From Arthrobacter sp. C2 (GTDB lineage: Bacteria > Actinomycetota > Actinomycetes > Actinomycetales > Micrococcaceae), in the NCBI GenBank assembly GCA_024207135.1, contig CP042428.1, positions 4,340,001 through 4,404,000 of the forward strand: a stretch of DNA of 64,000 nt. Direction: 5' to 3'. The translations under genes were made by a program, and so were the position numbers. Shown in pieces: positions 8,854-17,716 of the stretch (position 1 is its first letter; every line of letters starts with the position of its first letter). The notes beneath the pieces are model-generated. The model had not been told where the DNA came from, made no database searches, and saw nothing but the letters and a program-made list of their open reading frames with translations.

Positions 8854-9468
8854 CTAGCCTACCCGGGTGAACAGGGCGGACGCCGCCATCTGGTTCAGCA
8901 GTTTGCGCAAGCCCGCCTTGGAGGTGCGCGGGGAGTGCGCCGAATGCGCGGTGGAGTTCAACAAACCGAAGGCCGCGTGGGCGCGGAAGCGGATGACGGC
9001 GTTGGTTTCCTCGGGGTGGACCTGGTGCAGTTGTTCGGTCCACAGGGCGATGTAGGCGCGCTGGAGCTTGCGCACCAGTTGCAGTTCCGCGGCCGGCAGT
9101 GTCACCAGGTGGCGGTCCTGGACCTGGATGATGTCGGGTCGGGCCAGGGCAAAATCGGTATGGAAGGCGATCAGCCGCCTCAGGATTTCCTCGGCGCTGC
9201 CTCCGGCCGCAGTGACCTTCCGGCCCCCCTCGAGCATGTCCTCGCTGACGCCCACCAGCAGGGCGATGAGGACCGCCGGCTTGCCGGAGAAGTGCCGGTA
9301 GACCGCCGGGCCGCTGATTCCGCAGGCCGCCCCGAGGTCCTCGAGCGACACCCCGGCATAGCCGTGGATGGCAAAGAGCCGGGTGGCCTCGGCCAAAAGG
9401 TCTTCCCGGCGTTGCGCTTTGGCGCGATCGCGGTCGGTCGCAGCCAGGTCCTTGCCTTGTGCCTTCAT
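8854..9468 (-). CDS. TetR/AcrR-family transcriptional regulator of acyl-CoA catabolism genes (predicted)
   Basis: DNA-binding repressor of 204 residues. The N-terminal helix-turn-helix is clear ('EATRLFAIHGYAGVSLEDLG' then 'ISGPAVYRHFSGKPAVLIAL'); the C-terminal ligand domain is typical of TetR proteins with acyl or aromatic effectors. I chose the ATG at 9468 because AAGGAG stands nine bases upstream and it removes a non-conserved N-terminal extension; the frame stays open to 9564. Divergent orientation to an acyl-CoA dehydrogenase and a palindrome in between suggest it represses both directions, probably released by an acyl-CoA. The function assignment is from context. Confidence 0.87.
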   Translation of the reverse strand: MKAQGKDLAATDRDRAKAQRREDLLAEATRLFAIHGYAGVSLEDLGAACGISGPAVYRHFSGKPAVLIALLVGVSEDMLEGGRKVTAAGGSAEEILRRLIAFHTDFALARPDIIQVQDRHLVTLPAAELQLVRKLQRAYIALWTEQLHQVHPEETNAVIRFRAHAAFGLLNSTAHSAHSPRTSKAGLRKLLNQMAASALFTRVG

Positions 9469-9578
9469 GCCCCTGCGCTCCTTCCTGCCAAGGTCCCGCA
9501 AGCCGGCGAAAGCCGGGCGGATGATGGTGCTCCTGAGGCACTGGACAAGTGTGCCGTACGCCACTAGCCTCGAACTCA

Positions 9579-9594
9579 GTTAATGATCACTAAC
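9579..9594. promoter_or_regulatory. Candidate TetR operator (palindrome)
   Basis: GTTAATGATCACTAAC is a 16-base palindrome with a single mismatched pair, centred on TGATCA, in the divergent region between the TetR and acyl-CoA dehydrogenase genes. Size and symmetry fit a TetR dimer site. Binding by this particular protein is inference. Confidence 0.6.
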
Positions 9595-9748
9595 AATACG
9601 TGGTCGCCGGACAAAGCCCAAGCGGCCCGCTAACCGCGGGCCGAACGGGCCCGCAGGACCGGCCGGCCGGTGCCCGCACCACGGGGCTTCGGGCGAACTA
9701 CCGGCAATCCCGCATCCATGCCTACCAGCGAAAGGGGCACCGGGGAAA

Positions 9749-10912
9749 ATGATCAACCTGGAACTCAACGAGGACTACAAGGAACTGGCCAAGACCGTGC
9801 GCGAGTTCGCCACCGAGGTCGTCGCCCCGGTCTCGGCCAAGCACGACGCCGCCCATTCCTTCCCCTACGAAGTCATGGCGCAGATGGGCCAGATGGGCCT
9901 GTTCGGCCTGCCCTTTTCCGAGGAATACGGCGGGATGGGCGGAGACTACTTCGCCCTGTCCCTGGCCATCGAGGAACTGGCGCGCGTGGACCAGTCGGTC
10001 GCCATCACCCTGGAGGCCGGGGTGAGCCTCGGTGCCATGCCGATCCACCGCTTCGGGACCGAGGCGCAGAAGGAACGCTGGCTCCCGGCCCTCTGCTCCG
10101 GGACCGAGCTGGCCGGGTTCGGCCTGACCGAATCCGGTGCCGGCTCCGATGCCGGCGGCACCGCGACCACAGCGGCCCTGGCGGACGGCACCTGGACCAT
10201 CAACGGATCCAAGGAATTCATCACCAACTCCGGCACCGACATCTCCACCCTGGTCACCGTCACCGCCGTCACCGGGACCCGGCAGAAGCCCGACGGAACC
10301 ACCGCCAAGGAAATCTCCACCATCCTGGTGCCGCGCGACACCCCCGGCTACACCGTGGAGAAGGCCTATGACAAGGTCGGCTGGCGCGCCTCGGACACCC
10401 ACCCCCTGCGGTTCGATGACGCGCAGGTCCCCGAGGAGAACCTGCTGGGGGAACGCGGGCGCGGCTACGCGAACTTCCTGTCCATCCTCGACGAGGGGCG
10501 CATCGCCATCGCGGCGCTGGGCACCGGGGCCGCCCAGGGCTGCCTGGACGAGGCCACCGCCTATGCCAAGACCCGGACTTCCTTCGGGAAGCCCATCGGA
10601 TCGAACCAGGGCATCTCCTTCAAGATCGCCCGCATGGCCGCCCGGGTGCACACCTCCCGTCTCACCTACTATGCGGCGGCTGCCAAGATGCTCGCGGGCC
10701 AGGACTTCAAGACCGAGGCCGCGATCGCCAAGCTGGTGGCCGGGGAAGCGGCCATGGACAACGCCCGGGATGCCACGCAGATCTTCGGCGGCTACGGGTT
10801 CATGAACGAGTCCCTGGTGGCCAGGCACTACCGGGACTCGAAGATCCTGGAAATCGGCGAGGGCACCACCGAGGTCCAGCTGCTGCTGATCGCCCGGTCC
10901 CTGGGACTCTGA
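9749..10912 (+). CDS. Acyl-CoA dehydrogenase
   Basis: FAD-dependent alpha,beta-dehydrogenation of an acyl-CoA thioester, 387 residues, normal for the family. Visible are the FAD/substrate signature 'FGLTESGAGSDAGG', 'TWTINGSKEFITNSG', the central 'GRGYANFLSILDEGRIAIAAL', 'YAKTRTSFGKPIGSNQGI', the C-terminal 'ATQIFGGYGFMNE', and the catalytic-base region 'KILEIGEGTTEVQ', whose Glu-Gly-Thr matches the glutamate of medium- and short-chain enzymes. The ATG at 9749 follows GGGGAA. Chain length or branched-chain preference is not visible. It forms a catabolic cluster with the TetR gene and the MaoC gene after it. Confidence 0.93.
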   Translation: MINLELNEDYKELAKTVREFATEVVAPVSAKHDAAHSFPYEVMAQMGQMGLFGLPFSEEYGGMGGDYFALSLAIEELARVDQSVAITLEAGVSLGAMPIHRFGTEAQKERWLPALCSGTELAGFGLTESGAGSDAGGTATTAALADGTWTINGSKEFITNSGTDISTLVTVTAVTGTRQKPDGTTAKEISTILVPRDTPGYTVEKAYDKVGWRASDTHPLRFDDAQVPEENLLGERGRGYANFLSILDEGRIAIAALGTGAAQGCLDEATAYAKTRTSFGKPIGSNQGISFKIARMAARVHTSRLTYYAAAAKMLAGQDFKTEAAIAKLVAGEAAMDNARDATQIFGGYGFMNESLVARHYRDSKILEIGEGTTEVQLLLIARSLGL

Positions 10913-11046
10913 GGCGGGTCCGGGGCGCACGGGGTGAAAAGTTTGTAGGATACGAGAACAAGAGTCCTCCAGGGGTTGCCCCGGCCGGCCGGCGCAGCGG
11001 CGCGGTGCAGGCCGAAGCGAACCCCAATGAACCGATGGGATGCGTG

Positions 11047-11583
11047 ATGGCCATGGCCGAGCAGGGCGATGTACACGAAATCCACCAGCGTGGCCTGTAC
11101 TTCGAGGAACTGGAGGCCGACGCGGTCTACGTGCACTCGCCCGGGCGCACCATGACGGAGGCGGACAATGTCCTGTTCACCACCATGAGCATGAACACCC
11201 AGGCGCTGCACCTGGACGCCGCCTACGCGGCCACCCAGCCCTTCGGCCGCCGCGTCATGAATTCGATGTTCACCCTGGCCACCATGGTCGGCCAGTCGGT
11301 GGCCCAGCTGACCCAGGGCACCCTGATGGGCCAGCTCGGGCTGACCGACGTGCGCTTCCCGCATCCGCTGTTCCCGGGGGACACCCTCTACACCCAGACG
11401 CACATCGTTGACCTGCGCCCGTCGAACTCCCGGCCCGGGCTCGGGGTGGCGACGTTCGCCCACGTGGGCAGGAACCAGGACGGCATCACCGTGGCCGAGG
11501 CGACGCGGGTGTGCCTGATGTTCACCCGCGAGGCCCACGAGAAGCTCCGCAACGGGTCCTTCGGCGCGGACGACTGGCTCTAG
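11047..11583 (+). CDS. MaoC-family hotdog dehydratase
   Basis: Predicted (R)-specific enoyl-CoA hydratase-like hotdog protein. The domain shows 'GLYFEELEADAVYVHSPGRTMTEADNVLFT' at the N-terminus, the hydratase core 'NTQALHLDAAYA' (Asn/Asp-x-x-x-hydrophobic-His pattern) and 'RFPHPLFPGDTLYTQTHIVD', the conserved 'hPvfpGDTL' strand. A hydratase next to an acyl-CoA dehydrogenase fits successive steps of beta-oxidation or branched-chain acid breakdown. The start is uncertain: the frame is open from a GTG at 11005, with ATG codons at 11035, 11047 and 11053; I favour 11047 because a purine-rich GATGGGA precedes it. A TAGGAT box at 10946-10951 could be a promoter of its own. Confidence 0.85.
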   Translation: MAMAEQGDVHEIHQRGLYFEELEADAVYVHSPGRTMTEADNVLFTTMSMNTQALHLDAAYAATQPFGRRVMNSMFTLATMVGQSVAQLTQGTLMGQLGLTDVRFPHPLFPGDTLYTQTHIVDLRPSNSRPGLGVATFAHVGRNQDGITVAEATRVCLMFTREAHEKLRNGSFGADDWL

Positions 11584-11615
11584 CGAGGACTATCCGCGGC
11601 ACCCCCGTAACCGGG

Positions 11616-12377
11616 TCAGGAAACCGGGTTCAGGGTATATCGGTTTTCCGGCCTGCCGGCGTTCCCGTAGCGGGGCGTGCAGCGGGCCAGCCCGTCGGCT
11701 ACCAGGAACTCGAGGTAACGCCTGGCGCTGACTCGCGCCAGGCCAAGCTCCGCGGCGAGCTCGGAGGCCGAGTAGTCCCGGTTCGAATCCCGCAGCTGTC
11801 CCATGACAGCCTCAAGGGTCGCCCGCGAGAGCCCCTTGGGCGGTTCGGCCACGCGCGTGGGCACCGCCGCCCCGGTGCGTCCGGCCTCCGGAGCCGTGGG
11901 CGGTCCCTGGTCCGTGGACTGGGGCAGGCCGGAGCGCAGCAGGTCGATGCTGTGCTGGTCCAGGCCTTCCTCGGTGGAATGGTGGCCCAGGACGGCGGCC
12001 CGATGGGCTACATAGTGGTCCAGCCGGGCCTTGAATTCCGCCGAGCCAAAGGGCTTGACGAGGTATTCGATGACCCCGCCGGCAAGGGCCCCGCGCACCG
12101 TGGAAAGTTCCCGGGCAGCGGTGATGGCAAAGACGTCAAGCAGGCGACCCTCAAGCCGGGTGCGCAACGCGGAGAGTACTTCCAGCCCGCCGATGTCCGG
12201 CAGGTGGATGTCCAGCAGCAGCAGTTCCGGGCGCAGCGAGGAGACAAGTTCCATCCCCTGGGTGCCGGTGTGTGCGATGCCCACGACCTCGAAGGCGCCG
12301 TGGGCCATCAGGAAGCCGTGGTGCACCCCGGCCACGGAGGGGTCGTCGTCGATGATGACTGTGCGGATCGGGTTCAT
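11616..12377 (-). CDS. Response regulator, CitB/DcuR/DctR family
   Basis: Two-component output protein of 253 residues, very likely controlling the divergent tricarboxylate transporter. Receiver domain at residues 1-125: acidic pocket Asp10-12, phospho-acceptor Asp56 in LLLLDIHLPD, Thr86 and Lys108 in EYLVKPF. After a Pro/Gly-rich linker the C-terminal part (about 195-250) has a winged-helix HTH ('YSASELAAELGLARVSARRY') as in CitB and DcuR. Its start overlaps the sensor kinase stop by four bases, so the pair is translationally coupled. Promoter target is inferred from gene order. Confidence 0.93.
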   Translation of the reverse strand: MNPIRTVIIDDDPSVAGVHHGFLMAHGAFEVVGIAHTGTQGMELVSSLRPELLLLDIHLPDIGGLEVLSALRTRLEGRLLDVFAITAARELSTVRGALAGGVIEYLVKPFGSAEFKARLDHYVAHRAAVLGHHSTEEGLDQHSIDLLRSGLPQSTDQGPPTAPEAGRTGAAVPTRVAEPPKGLSRATLEAVMGQLRDSNRDYSASELAAELGLARVSARRYLEFLVADGLARCTPRYGNAGRPENRYTLNPVS

Positions 12378-13987
12378 GCTCTTCCTGCTTTTTGCTTCGC
12401 GTGGTTCACGGGTGTGGTGGCCGGGGGAGGGAGCAGAATCGTGAAGGCGGCTCCGCCCAGGTCCGATGAGGCCACCGCAATGGTGCCGCGGCGGCGGGTC
12501 ACCACCCGGTGGACCAAGGCTAGCCCAATGCCGCGGGCCCCGTCATGGTTGTTGCCCGCCTTGGTGCTGGTGCCAAGCTCCCACAGGGATTCGCGCATCG
12601 CCGGATCGATGCCGGGCCCGTCGTCGTGGATCTCGATCAGTACGCTGGAGTCCGTCTCCTCGCAGACCAGCAGCTCGATGCGCCCCTGATAGACCACCGC
12701 TTCGATGGCGTTGTCGATGAGGTTGCCCAGGATCGTGATCAGGTCCCGGCCCAGTGAGGGTTCGGAGGGCGCGAGCACCGAGTCGCTGTCGATGACCAGC
12801 TCGATGCCCTTCTCCCGGCAGATGGCGCCCTTGGCCAGCAGCAGCGCGCCCAGCTCGGGGTCGGTGACCGAAGCAAGGGCCGAGGCTCCCGTGGGAGAGC
12901 CGGAGGTATCGATGGATCCGATGAACGCCGAGGCGGCCTGGGCCTGTCCAAGCTCCAGCAGGCCGGAAATCACGTGCAGGCGGTTGGAGAATTCGTGGGC
13001 CTGGGCCCGCAGGGCCTGGGTCATGTCCCGCGCGCCGCTGAGGTCGCGCAGCACGGCATGGAGCTCGGTGCGGTCGCGCAGCACCAGCATGGCCCCGACG
13101 CTGGACCCGCCCACGGTGGCGCCGGAGACCTTTGCCAGCAGGATGCGCTCGCCGGCCAGGACCAGGCGCTCGTCCGCGGGCCGTTCCAGCAGCAATTGGG
13201 CGATCGGCTGTTCCAGCGCCTCAGCCGCGGGCAGGCCCAGGACGTCCTCGCGGATGCCCAACAAGCGCTTGGCCTCGTCGTTGGCAAGTGTGATGTTCCC
13301 GAGGCGGTCGGTGGCCAGCAGGCCCTCGCCGACGCCATGCAGCAGGGCCTCGCGGGATTGCAGCAGCTCGGCGATCTGTTCCGGTTCCTGCCGGTGGATC
13401 CGCCTCCAGACCAAGCGCGAAATGCTGAATGCCCCGATGCTTCCCACGACCGCGGCGGCGATGAGCCATCCCACCAGGATGGGCAGTCGCTCGAGCAGGT
13501 CCGCGGTCAGTTCGCTTTCCAGCACTCCCACCGAGGCGGTGCCGATGACGTCCCCATTGCTCCACACCGGAACCTTGACCCGCCAGGAGGTGCCCAGGGT
13601 GCCCTGCTCGGTGCCCACGAAGGTCTCCCCGGACAGCGGCACCGAGGGGTCGGTGGAGACCTTTTCTCCGATGCGCTCGGGGTTGGGGTGGGAATAGCGG
13701 ATCCCCTCGGCATCCGTCACCACCACGTAGGTCACGTCCGAGGCCTGCCGGATCAGCTCGGCAATGGGATCGATGGTCGCGGCGGGGTTTTCCTCGGCGA
13801 AGGCCTCGATGACCGAGGGCAGCCGGGCCACGGATTCGGCCACGCCCACCATCCGGGCCTGGTGGGCATCGCGGATGGAATCGGCCTGCAGGTACGCCGC
13901 CACCACGCCGGTCACCGAAATCACCAGGAACACGATGCCGACCTGAAGCAGCAACAGGTGTGTTCGAAGCGAGGGGGTGCGGAACAT
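12374..13987 (-). CDS. Sensor histidine kinase, CitA/DcuS family
   Basis: Membrane sensor of 537 residues for a di- or tricarboxylate. Order of parts: first transmembrane helix (about 11-32), an extracytoplasmic PASp/Cache domain (about 35-180) with the carboxylate-type motif 'RYSHPNPERIGEKV', second helix near 'LVGWLIAAAVVGSIGAF', a cytoplasmic PAS domain, the dimerisation segment 'RAQAHEFSNRLHVISGLLEL' with phospho-acceptor His331, and the ATPase domain with N-box NLIDNAIEAV, 'DDGPGI' and 'GARGIGLALV'. It lies immediately upstream of and overlaps the regulator gene and is divergent from tctC, so it probably senses the transported citrate-like substrate. Confidence 0.94.
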   Translation of the reverse strand: MFRTPSLRTHLLLLQVGIVFLVISVTGVVAAYLQADSIRDAHQARMVGVAESVARLPSVIEAFAEENPAATIDPIAELIRQASDVTYVVVTDAEGIRYSHPNPERIGEKVSTDPSVPLSGETFVGTEQGTLGTSWRVKVPVWSNGDVIGTASVGVLESELTADLLERLPILVGWLIAAAVVGSIGAFSISRLVWRRIHRQEPEQIAELLQSREALLHGVGEGLLATDRLGNITLANDEAKRLLGIREDVLGLPAAEALEQPIAQLLLERPADERLVLAGERILLAKVSGATVGGSSVGAMLVLRDRTELHAVLRDLSGARDMTQALRAQAHEFSNRLHVISGLLELGQAQAASAFIGSIDTSGSPTGASALASVTDPELGALLLAKGAICREKGIELVIDSDSVLAPSEPSLGRDLITILGNLIDNAIEAVVYQGRIELLVCEETDSSVLIEIHDDGPGIDPAMRESLWELGTSTKAGNNHDGARGIGLALVHRVVTRRRGTIAVASSDLGGAAFTILLPPPATTPVNHAKQKAGRA

Positions 13988-14173
13988 CCAACCATTTTTG
14001 CACGATTCCCCGCGTCAGGGCGGGCCCGTGACCATAAAGACCAATACCACCACTACCACCACATGCTTCACGGGAACCGGGGGGCTTTGTAGTGTCGATC
14101 ACGCACCCTGGTGATCGACAGCACATGCCGCGGTGCCCACTCATTCGCACATCCGGACAAGGAAGTTCCACTC
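13988..14173. promoter_or_regulatory. Divergent control region between citA-like and tctC-like genes
   Basis: A 186-base spacer with opposite transcription on both sides, containing an A/C-rich tract (about 14030-14065) unlike the surrounding G/C-rich DNA. It should carry both promoters and the response-regulator sites. AAGGAAG at about 14158-14164 is the ribosome site of the tctC-like gene. I could not define the operator. Confidence 0.5.
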
Positions 14174-15178
14174 GTGAAGATCAATCGCTCGTTGACCCGC
14201 CGCACCGCCCTGCTGGCCGCGGCCGCCGCCACCGCACTGACCCTCACCGCCTGCGGCGGAGGCGGGGGCACCGACGCCGGGGCCGCAGACGAAATCAAGA
14301 AGCTGAACATCATCGTCCCGGCCAACCCGGGCGGCGGCTGGGACCAGACCGGTCGCTCCATGCAGGCGGACCTCACCGCCAACAAGCAGGTCGGCTCCGC
14401 CAGCGTGCAGAACATCGGCGGCGCCGGCGGCACCAACGGCCTGGCCAAGCTGGCCACCGAAAAGGACGCCAACACCCTGATGGTCATGGGCTACGTGATG
14501 GTCGGTTCGGTGGAGACCAACAAGTCCGCCTCGCGCATCGAAGACACCACCCCGATCGCCCGCCTCACCGAAGAGCCGCTGGTGCTCGTCGTCCCGGCCT
14601 CCAGCCCCTACCAGAGCACCGATGACCTGATCGCGGACATCAAGGCCAAGGGCAAGGGCGTTGCCATCACCGGCGGCTCGGCCGGCGGCGCCGACCACAT
14701 CCTGATCGGCCAGATCCTCAAGGCCAAGGGCATCGCCCCCGACTCGCTGAACTACATCGGCTACTCCGGTGGTGGCGAATCCCTTGCCGCACTGCTGGGC
14801 AACAAGGTCCAGGCCGGCATCTCGGGCGTGGGCGAATACGCCGAGCAGGTCAAGGCCGGCAAGGTCCGTGCCCTGGCGGTCTCCGGTCCCGCCGAGGCAC
14901 CGGCACTGCCGGGCGTCAAGCCGTTGAAGGACCAGGGCATCGACGTGGTGCTGACCAACTGGCGCGGCGTGGTCGCCCCGGGCTCCATCGACGAAGCCCA
15001 GGCCGCCAAGCTCACCGACATGGTCACCAAGCTCAACGAGTCCGAGGCCTGGGCCAAGACGCTCAAGGACAACAACTGGGACAACGCGTTCCTGGCCGGG
15101 GATGAGTTCAAGACCTTCCTCGACGAGGACATCACCAAGGTCAAGACCACGCTGACCGAGATCGGTCTGGTCAAGTAA
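14174..15178 (+). CDS. tctC: Tripartite tricarboxylate transporter substrate-binding lipoprotein (TctC family)
   Basis: Extracytoplasmic receptor of a TTT-type secondary transporter, 334 residues. The signal peptide has a twin Arg (SLTRRTALLAAAAA) and a lipobox LTAC with Cys27. The mature domain shows TctC/Bug hallmarks: 'IIVPANPGGGWDQTGRSMQ' near the N-terminus, 'GGAGGTNGLAKLA', and 'NYIGYSGGGESLAALLGNKV' with the second carboxylate-binding loop. I chose the GTG at 14174 because AAGGAAG precedes it and the signal peptide then begins properly; the frame is open from 14111. The neighbouring tctB and tctA genes complete the system. Citrate or another tricarboxylate is the probable ligand, from family and regulator type. 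Confidence 0.93.
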   Translation: MKINRSLTRRTALLAAAAATALTLTACGGGGGTDAGAADEIKKLNIIVPANPGGGWDQTGRSMQADLTANKQVGSASVQNIGGAGGTNGLAKLATEKDANTLMVMGYVMVGSVETNKSASRIEDTTPIARLTEEPLVLVVPASSPYQSTDDLIADIKAKGKGVAITGGSAGGADHILIGQILKAKGIAPDSLNYIGYSGGGESLAALLGNKVQAGISGVGEYAEQVKAGKVRALAVSGPAEAPALPGVKPLKDQGIDVVLTNWRGVVAPGSIDEAQAAKLTDMVTKLNESEAWAKTLKDNNWDNAFLAGDEFKTFLDEDITKVKTTLTEIGLVK

Positions 15179-15180
15179 CC

Positions 15181-15687
15181 ATGCAGACCGCGCAGAAGAA
15201 CCTCGGAGAAGTTCTCTTTGCGTTGGTCTTCGTAGTACTGGGTGTAGCGGGAGTGATCTTCGCCGGAACCATCGAGGTTCCGGACCTGGAGTTCGGCATG
15301 GGCCCTCGGGCCTTCCCCTACATCGTGAGCACACTGATGCTGGTCATCGGGGCGGGCCTGGTCTTCCAGGCGCTCCGGGGCCAGCTCGGTGCTGCCGAGG
15401 ACGGCGAAGACATTGACGCAGAGGCCAGCACCGACTGGATCACCATCGGCAAGATCGCCCTCTTTGTCGTCATCCACATCGTGCTCATCGAGCCCGCCGG
15501 CTGGCCGGTTGCCGCCGCGGTGCTGTTCACCGGGGCTTCCTGGTCCCTGGGTGCCAAACCCCTGTGGCGCTCAATCATGATCTCGGTCATCCTGGCCCTG
15601 GTGCTGCAGTACCTCTTCGGCGGGCTCCTGGGCGTATCCCTGCCGCGCGGACCGCTGCTGGAAGGCGTTGAGTTCCTCAATGGATAA
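15181..15687 (+). CDS. tctB: Tripartite tricarboxylate transporter small membrane subunit (TctB family)
   Basis: Small integral membrane component of the TTT carrier, 168 residues with about four hydrophobic helices (near residues 10-30, 42-60, 90-120 and 125-150). The segment '[20 protein letters not shown]' is the conserved TctB motif after the first helix. The start lies two bases after the tctC stop, and the end overlaps tctA by eight bases, so translation is coupled. Function is known mainly by association: the subunit supports the large TctA channel. Confidence 0.9.
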   Translation: MQTAQKNLGEVLFALVFVVLGVAGVIFAGTIEVPDLEFGMGPRAFPYIVSTLMLVIGAGLVFQALRGQLGAAEDGEDIDAEASTDWITIGKIALFVVIHIVLIEPAGWPVAAAVLFTGASWSLGAKPLWRSIMISVILALVLQYLFGGLLGVSLPRGPLLEGVEFLNG

Positions 15688-17227
15688 CTTCAATATGCTC
15701 ATGGAGGGCTTCGCCACCGCGGCGCAACCCATCTACCTGCTTTACGCGCTCTTCGGGGTGTTCATCGGCACCGCCGTCGGCGTGCTGCCGGGCATCGGCC
15801 CGGCCATGACCGTGGCACTGCTGATGCCCATCACATACTCGCTGGAACCCACCGCGGCCATGATCGTGTTTGCCGGCATCTACTACGGGGGCATGTACGG
15901 CGGCTCGACCACCTCGATCCTGCTGAACACCCCCGGGGAATCGGCCTCCATCGTCACGGCGCTGGAGGGAAACAAGATGGCCAAGGCCGGGCGCGGGGCC
16001 GCGGCCCTGGCGACCGCGGCCATCGGCTCCTTCATCGCCGGCACCATCGCCACGGTGCTGCTGACCTTCCTGGCTCCGGTCATCGTGGACTTCGCGATCA
16101 ACCTGGGACCGGTGGACTTCGTGGCCCTGATGGTGGTCGCGTTCCTGACCATCGGCGCCCTGCTGGGCGGCTCCATCCTGCGGGGCATGGCCTCGCTGGT
16201 GCTGGGCCTGTTCATTGGCCTGATCGGCGTGGATGACACCACCGCGCAGCAGCGCTACACCCTCGGCTTCCCCGGACTGACCGACGGCATCGACGTGGTG
16301 CTGGTGGCCGTGGGACTCTTCGCCGTGGGCGAGGCCCTCTACGTAGCGGCCCGCATGCGCAAGGGCCCGGTTGAGGTCATGTCCATGGGCTCTTCCTCGG
16401 GCAACAGTGCCAAGTGGATGAGCAAGGACGACTGGAAGCGCTCCTGGAAGCCCTGGCTGCGCGGAACCTTCATCGGCTTCCCGATCGGCACCGTCCCGGC
16501 CGGCGGCGCGGACGTCTCCACGTTTCTGTCCTACGCCACCGAACGCAAGCTGGCCAAGGGCAAGAACAAGAAGCAGTTCGGCCACGGCGCCATCGAGGGC
16601 GTTGCCGGCCCGGAGGCCGCCAACAACGCGGCAGCCGCCGGCGTGCTGGTCCCGCTGCTGACCCTGGGCATCCCTACGACCGCGACAGCGGCCATGATGC
16701 TCACGGCCTTCCAGCGCTACCAGATCCAGCCCGGCCCGCTGCTGATGGAAACCAACGGTGCGCTGGTCTGGGCGTTGATCGCCAGCCTGTACATCGGCAA
16801 CCTGATGCTGCTGATCCTGAACCTGCCGCTGGTGGGGCTCTGGGTGAAGATCCTGCAGATCCCGCGACCCTACCTGTACTCCGGGATCCTGGTCTTCGGT
16901 GCCCTGGGCGCCTACTCGTTGAACTTCGCCACGCTGGACGTGGTGATCCTGCTGGTCATCGGCATCCTGGGCTTCTTCATGCGGCAATACGGCTACCCCG
17001 TGGCACCCATGGTGGTGGCCATGATCCTGGGCCCCATGTTCGAGGTGCAATTGCGCCGCGGCCTGCAGATCTCGCAAAACGATGTCTCGGCCCTGGTCTC
17101 CACCCCGTTCACCTGGGTGGTCTACGGAGCACTGATATTGATGTTCGTGGCTTCGTTCTTCATCAAGCGGGCACAGAAAAAGATGGAATCCGCCCCCCTG
17201 GAACAGATCGAGGAGCCCAGCAAATGA
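15680..17227 (+). CDS. tctA: Tripartite tricarboxylate transporter large membrane subunit (TctA family)
   Basis: Large transport subunit of the TTT carrier, 515 residues and about 11-12 helices. Conserved signatures are '[20 protein letters not shown]' near the N-terminus, '[22 protein letters not shown]', and the internal repeat copy '[35 protein letters not shown]'. The ATG at 15680 overlaps the end of tctB; a TTG at 15668 is a less likely alternative. The last bases overlap the stress-protein gene (ATGA). It works with the lipoprotein TctC to take up a tricarboxylate with a cation gradient. Confidence 0.95.
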   Translation: MDNFNMLMEGFATAAQPIYLLYALFGVFIGTAVGVLPGIGPAMTVALLMPITYSLEPTAAMIVFAGIYYGGMYGGSTTSILLNTPGESASIVTALEGNKMAKAGRGAAALATAAIGSFIAGTIATVLLTFLAPVIVDFAINLGPVDFVALMVVAFLTIGALLGGSILRGMASLVLGLFIGLIGVDDTTAQQRYTLGFPGLTDGIDVVLVAVGLFAVGEALYVAARMRKGPVEVMSMGSSSGNSAKWMSKDDWKRSWKPWLRGTFIGFPIGTVPAGGADVSTFLSYATERKLAKGKNKKQFGHGAIEGVAGPEAANNAAAAGVLVPLLTLGIPTTATAAMMLTAFQRYQIQPGPLLMETNGALVWALIASLYIGNLMLLILNLPLVGLWVKILQIPRPYLYSGILVFGALGAYSLNFATLDVVILLVIGILGFFMRQYGYPVAPMVVAMILGPMFEVQLRRGLQISQNDVSALVSTPFTWVVYGALILMFVASFFIKRAQKKMESAPLEQIEEPSK

Positions 17228-17634
17228 GCGAAGCAACCACCCGCCCGGTGATCGTGCTCGGATACGTGCCCGGCGCCCTGGGAGATGCAGCCCTGGCCGC
17301 GGCCGTGGACGAATGCGCCCGACGCGATGCGAAGCTGCTGGTCATCAACTCCACCCGTGCCGATCGCACGGTGGATGTGCACTACGCCTTCGGGCCTGAC
17401 ATGGAGCGCTTGCGCACCTACCTGGAGGCCGGCGGGGTGGAACACGAAATCCGCCAGTTCACCTCGGACCAGCTGGCCAGCGACGACGTGCTTGAAGCCG
17501 CAGAGAAGGCGGATGCCGAACTCATCGTCATCGGGGTGCGCCGGCGCTCGCCGGTGGGCAAGATGCTGATGGGCTCCGACGCCCAGCGCATCTTGCTGCA
17601 GGCCGAATGCAACGTGCTGGCGGTCAAGGCGTAG
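17224..17634 (+). CDS. Universal stress protein (UspA family)
   Basis: Small cytoplasmic protein of 136 residues with one Usp fold: strand '[16 protein letters not shown]' at the N-terminus, '[17 protein letters not shown]', and the C-terminal nucleotide-loop region '[20 protein letters not shown]' followed by '[14 protein letters not shown]'. The second glycine of the classical G-x2-G-x9-G-S ATP motif is Arg, so nucleotide binding may be altered. It overlaps tctA by four bases and is therefore made together with the transporter; a regulatory link between them is only inferred. Confidence 0.9.
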   Translation: MSEATTRPVIVLGYVPGALGDAALAAAVDECARRDAKLLVINSTRADRTVDVHYAFGPDMERLRTYLEAGGVEHEIRQFTSDQLASDDVLEAAEKADAELIVIGVRRRSPVGKMLMGSDAQRILLQAECNVLAVKA

Positions 17635-17651
17635 TCCGCCCGGCGCCCATG

Positions 17652-17716
17652 AATCGACAGCGCCCGTCCCCTACCCCGGCCATCCAGCTGCGAGCAGGAG
17701 GCGGGCGCTGTTGATT
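17652..17716 (+). terminator. Long-loop inverted repeat after the tct operon
   Basis: Two 15-base arms (17652-17666 AATCGACAGCGCCCG and 17702-17716) pair with one G-T wobble around a 35-base internal segment, 17 bases after the stress-protein stop. Its position supports a terminator, although the loop is long. Confidence 0.5.

Noticed and set aside
11586-11636. Direct repeat AACCGGGT-CAGG near the response-regulator stop
   Set aside because: Two short copies only, one within the coding end; no inverted symmetry or other support for a regulatory role.
15677-17236. A 519-codon antisense frame over tctA
   Set aside because: Shadow of codon bias. His/Gln/Gly-rich translation, no helices although tctA on the other strand encodes a conserved membrane protein.
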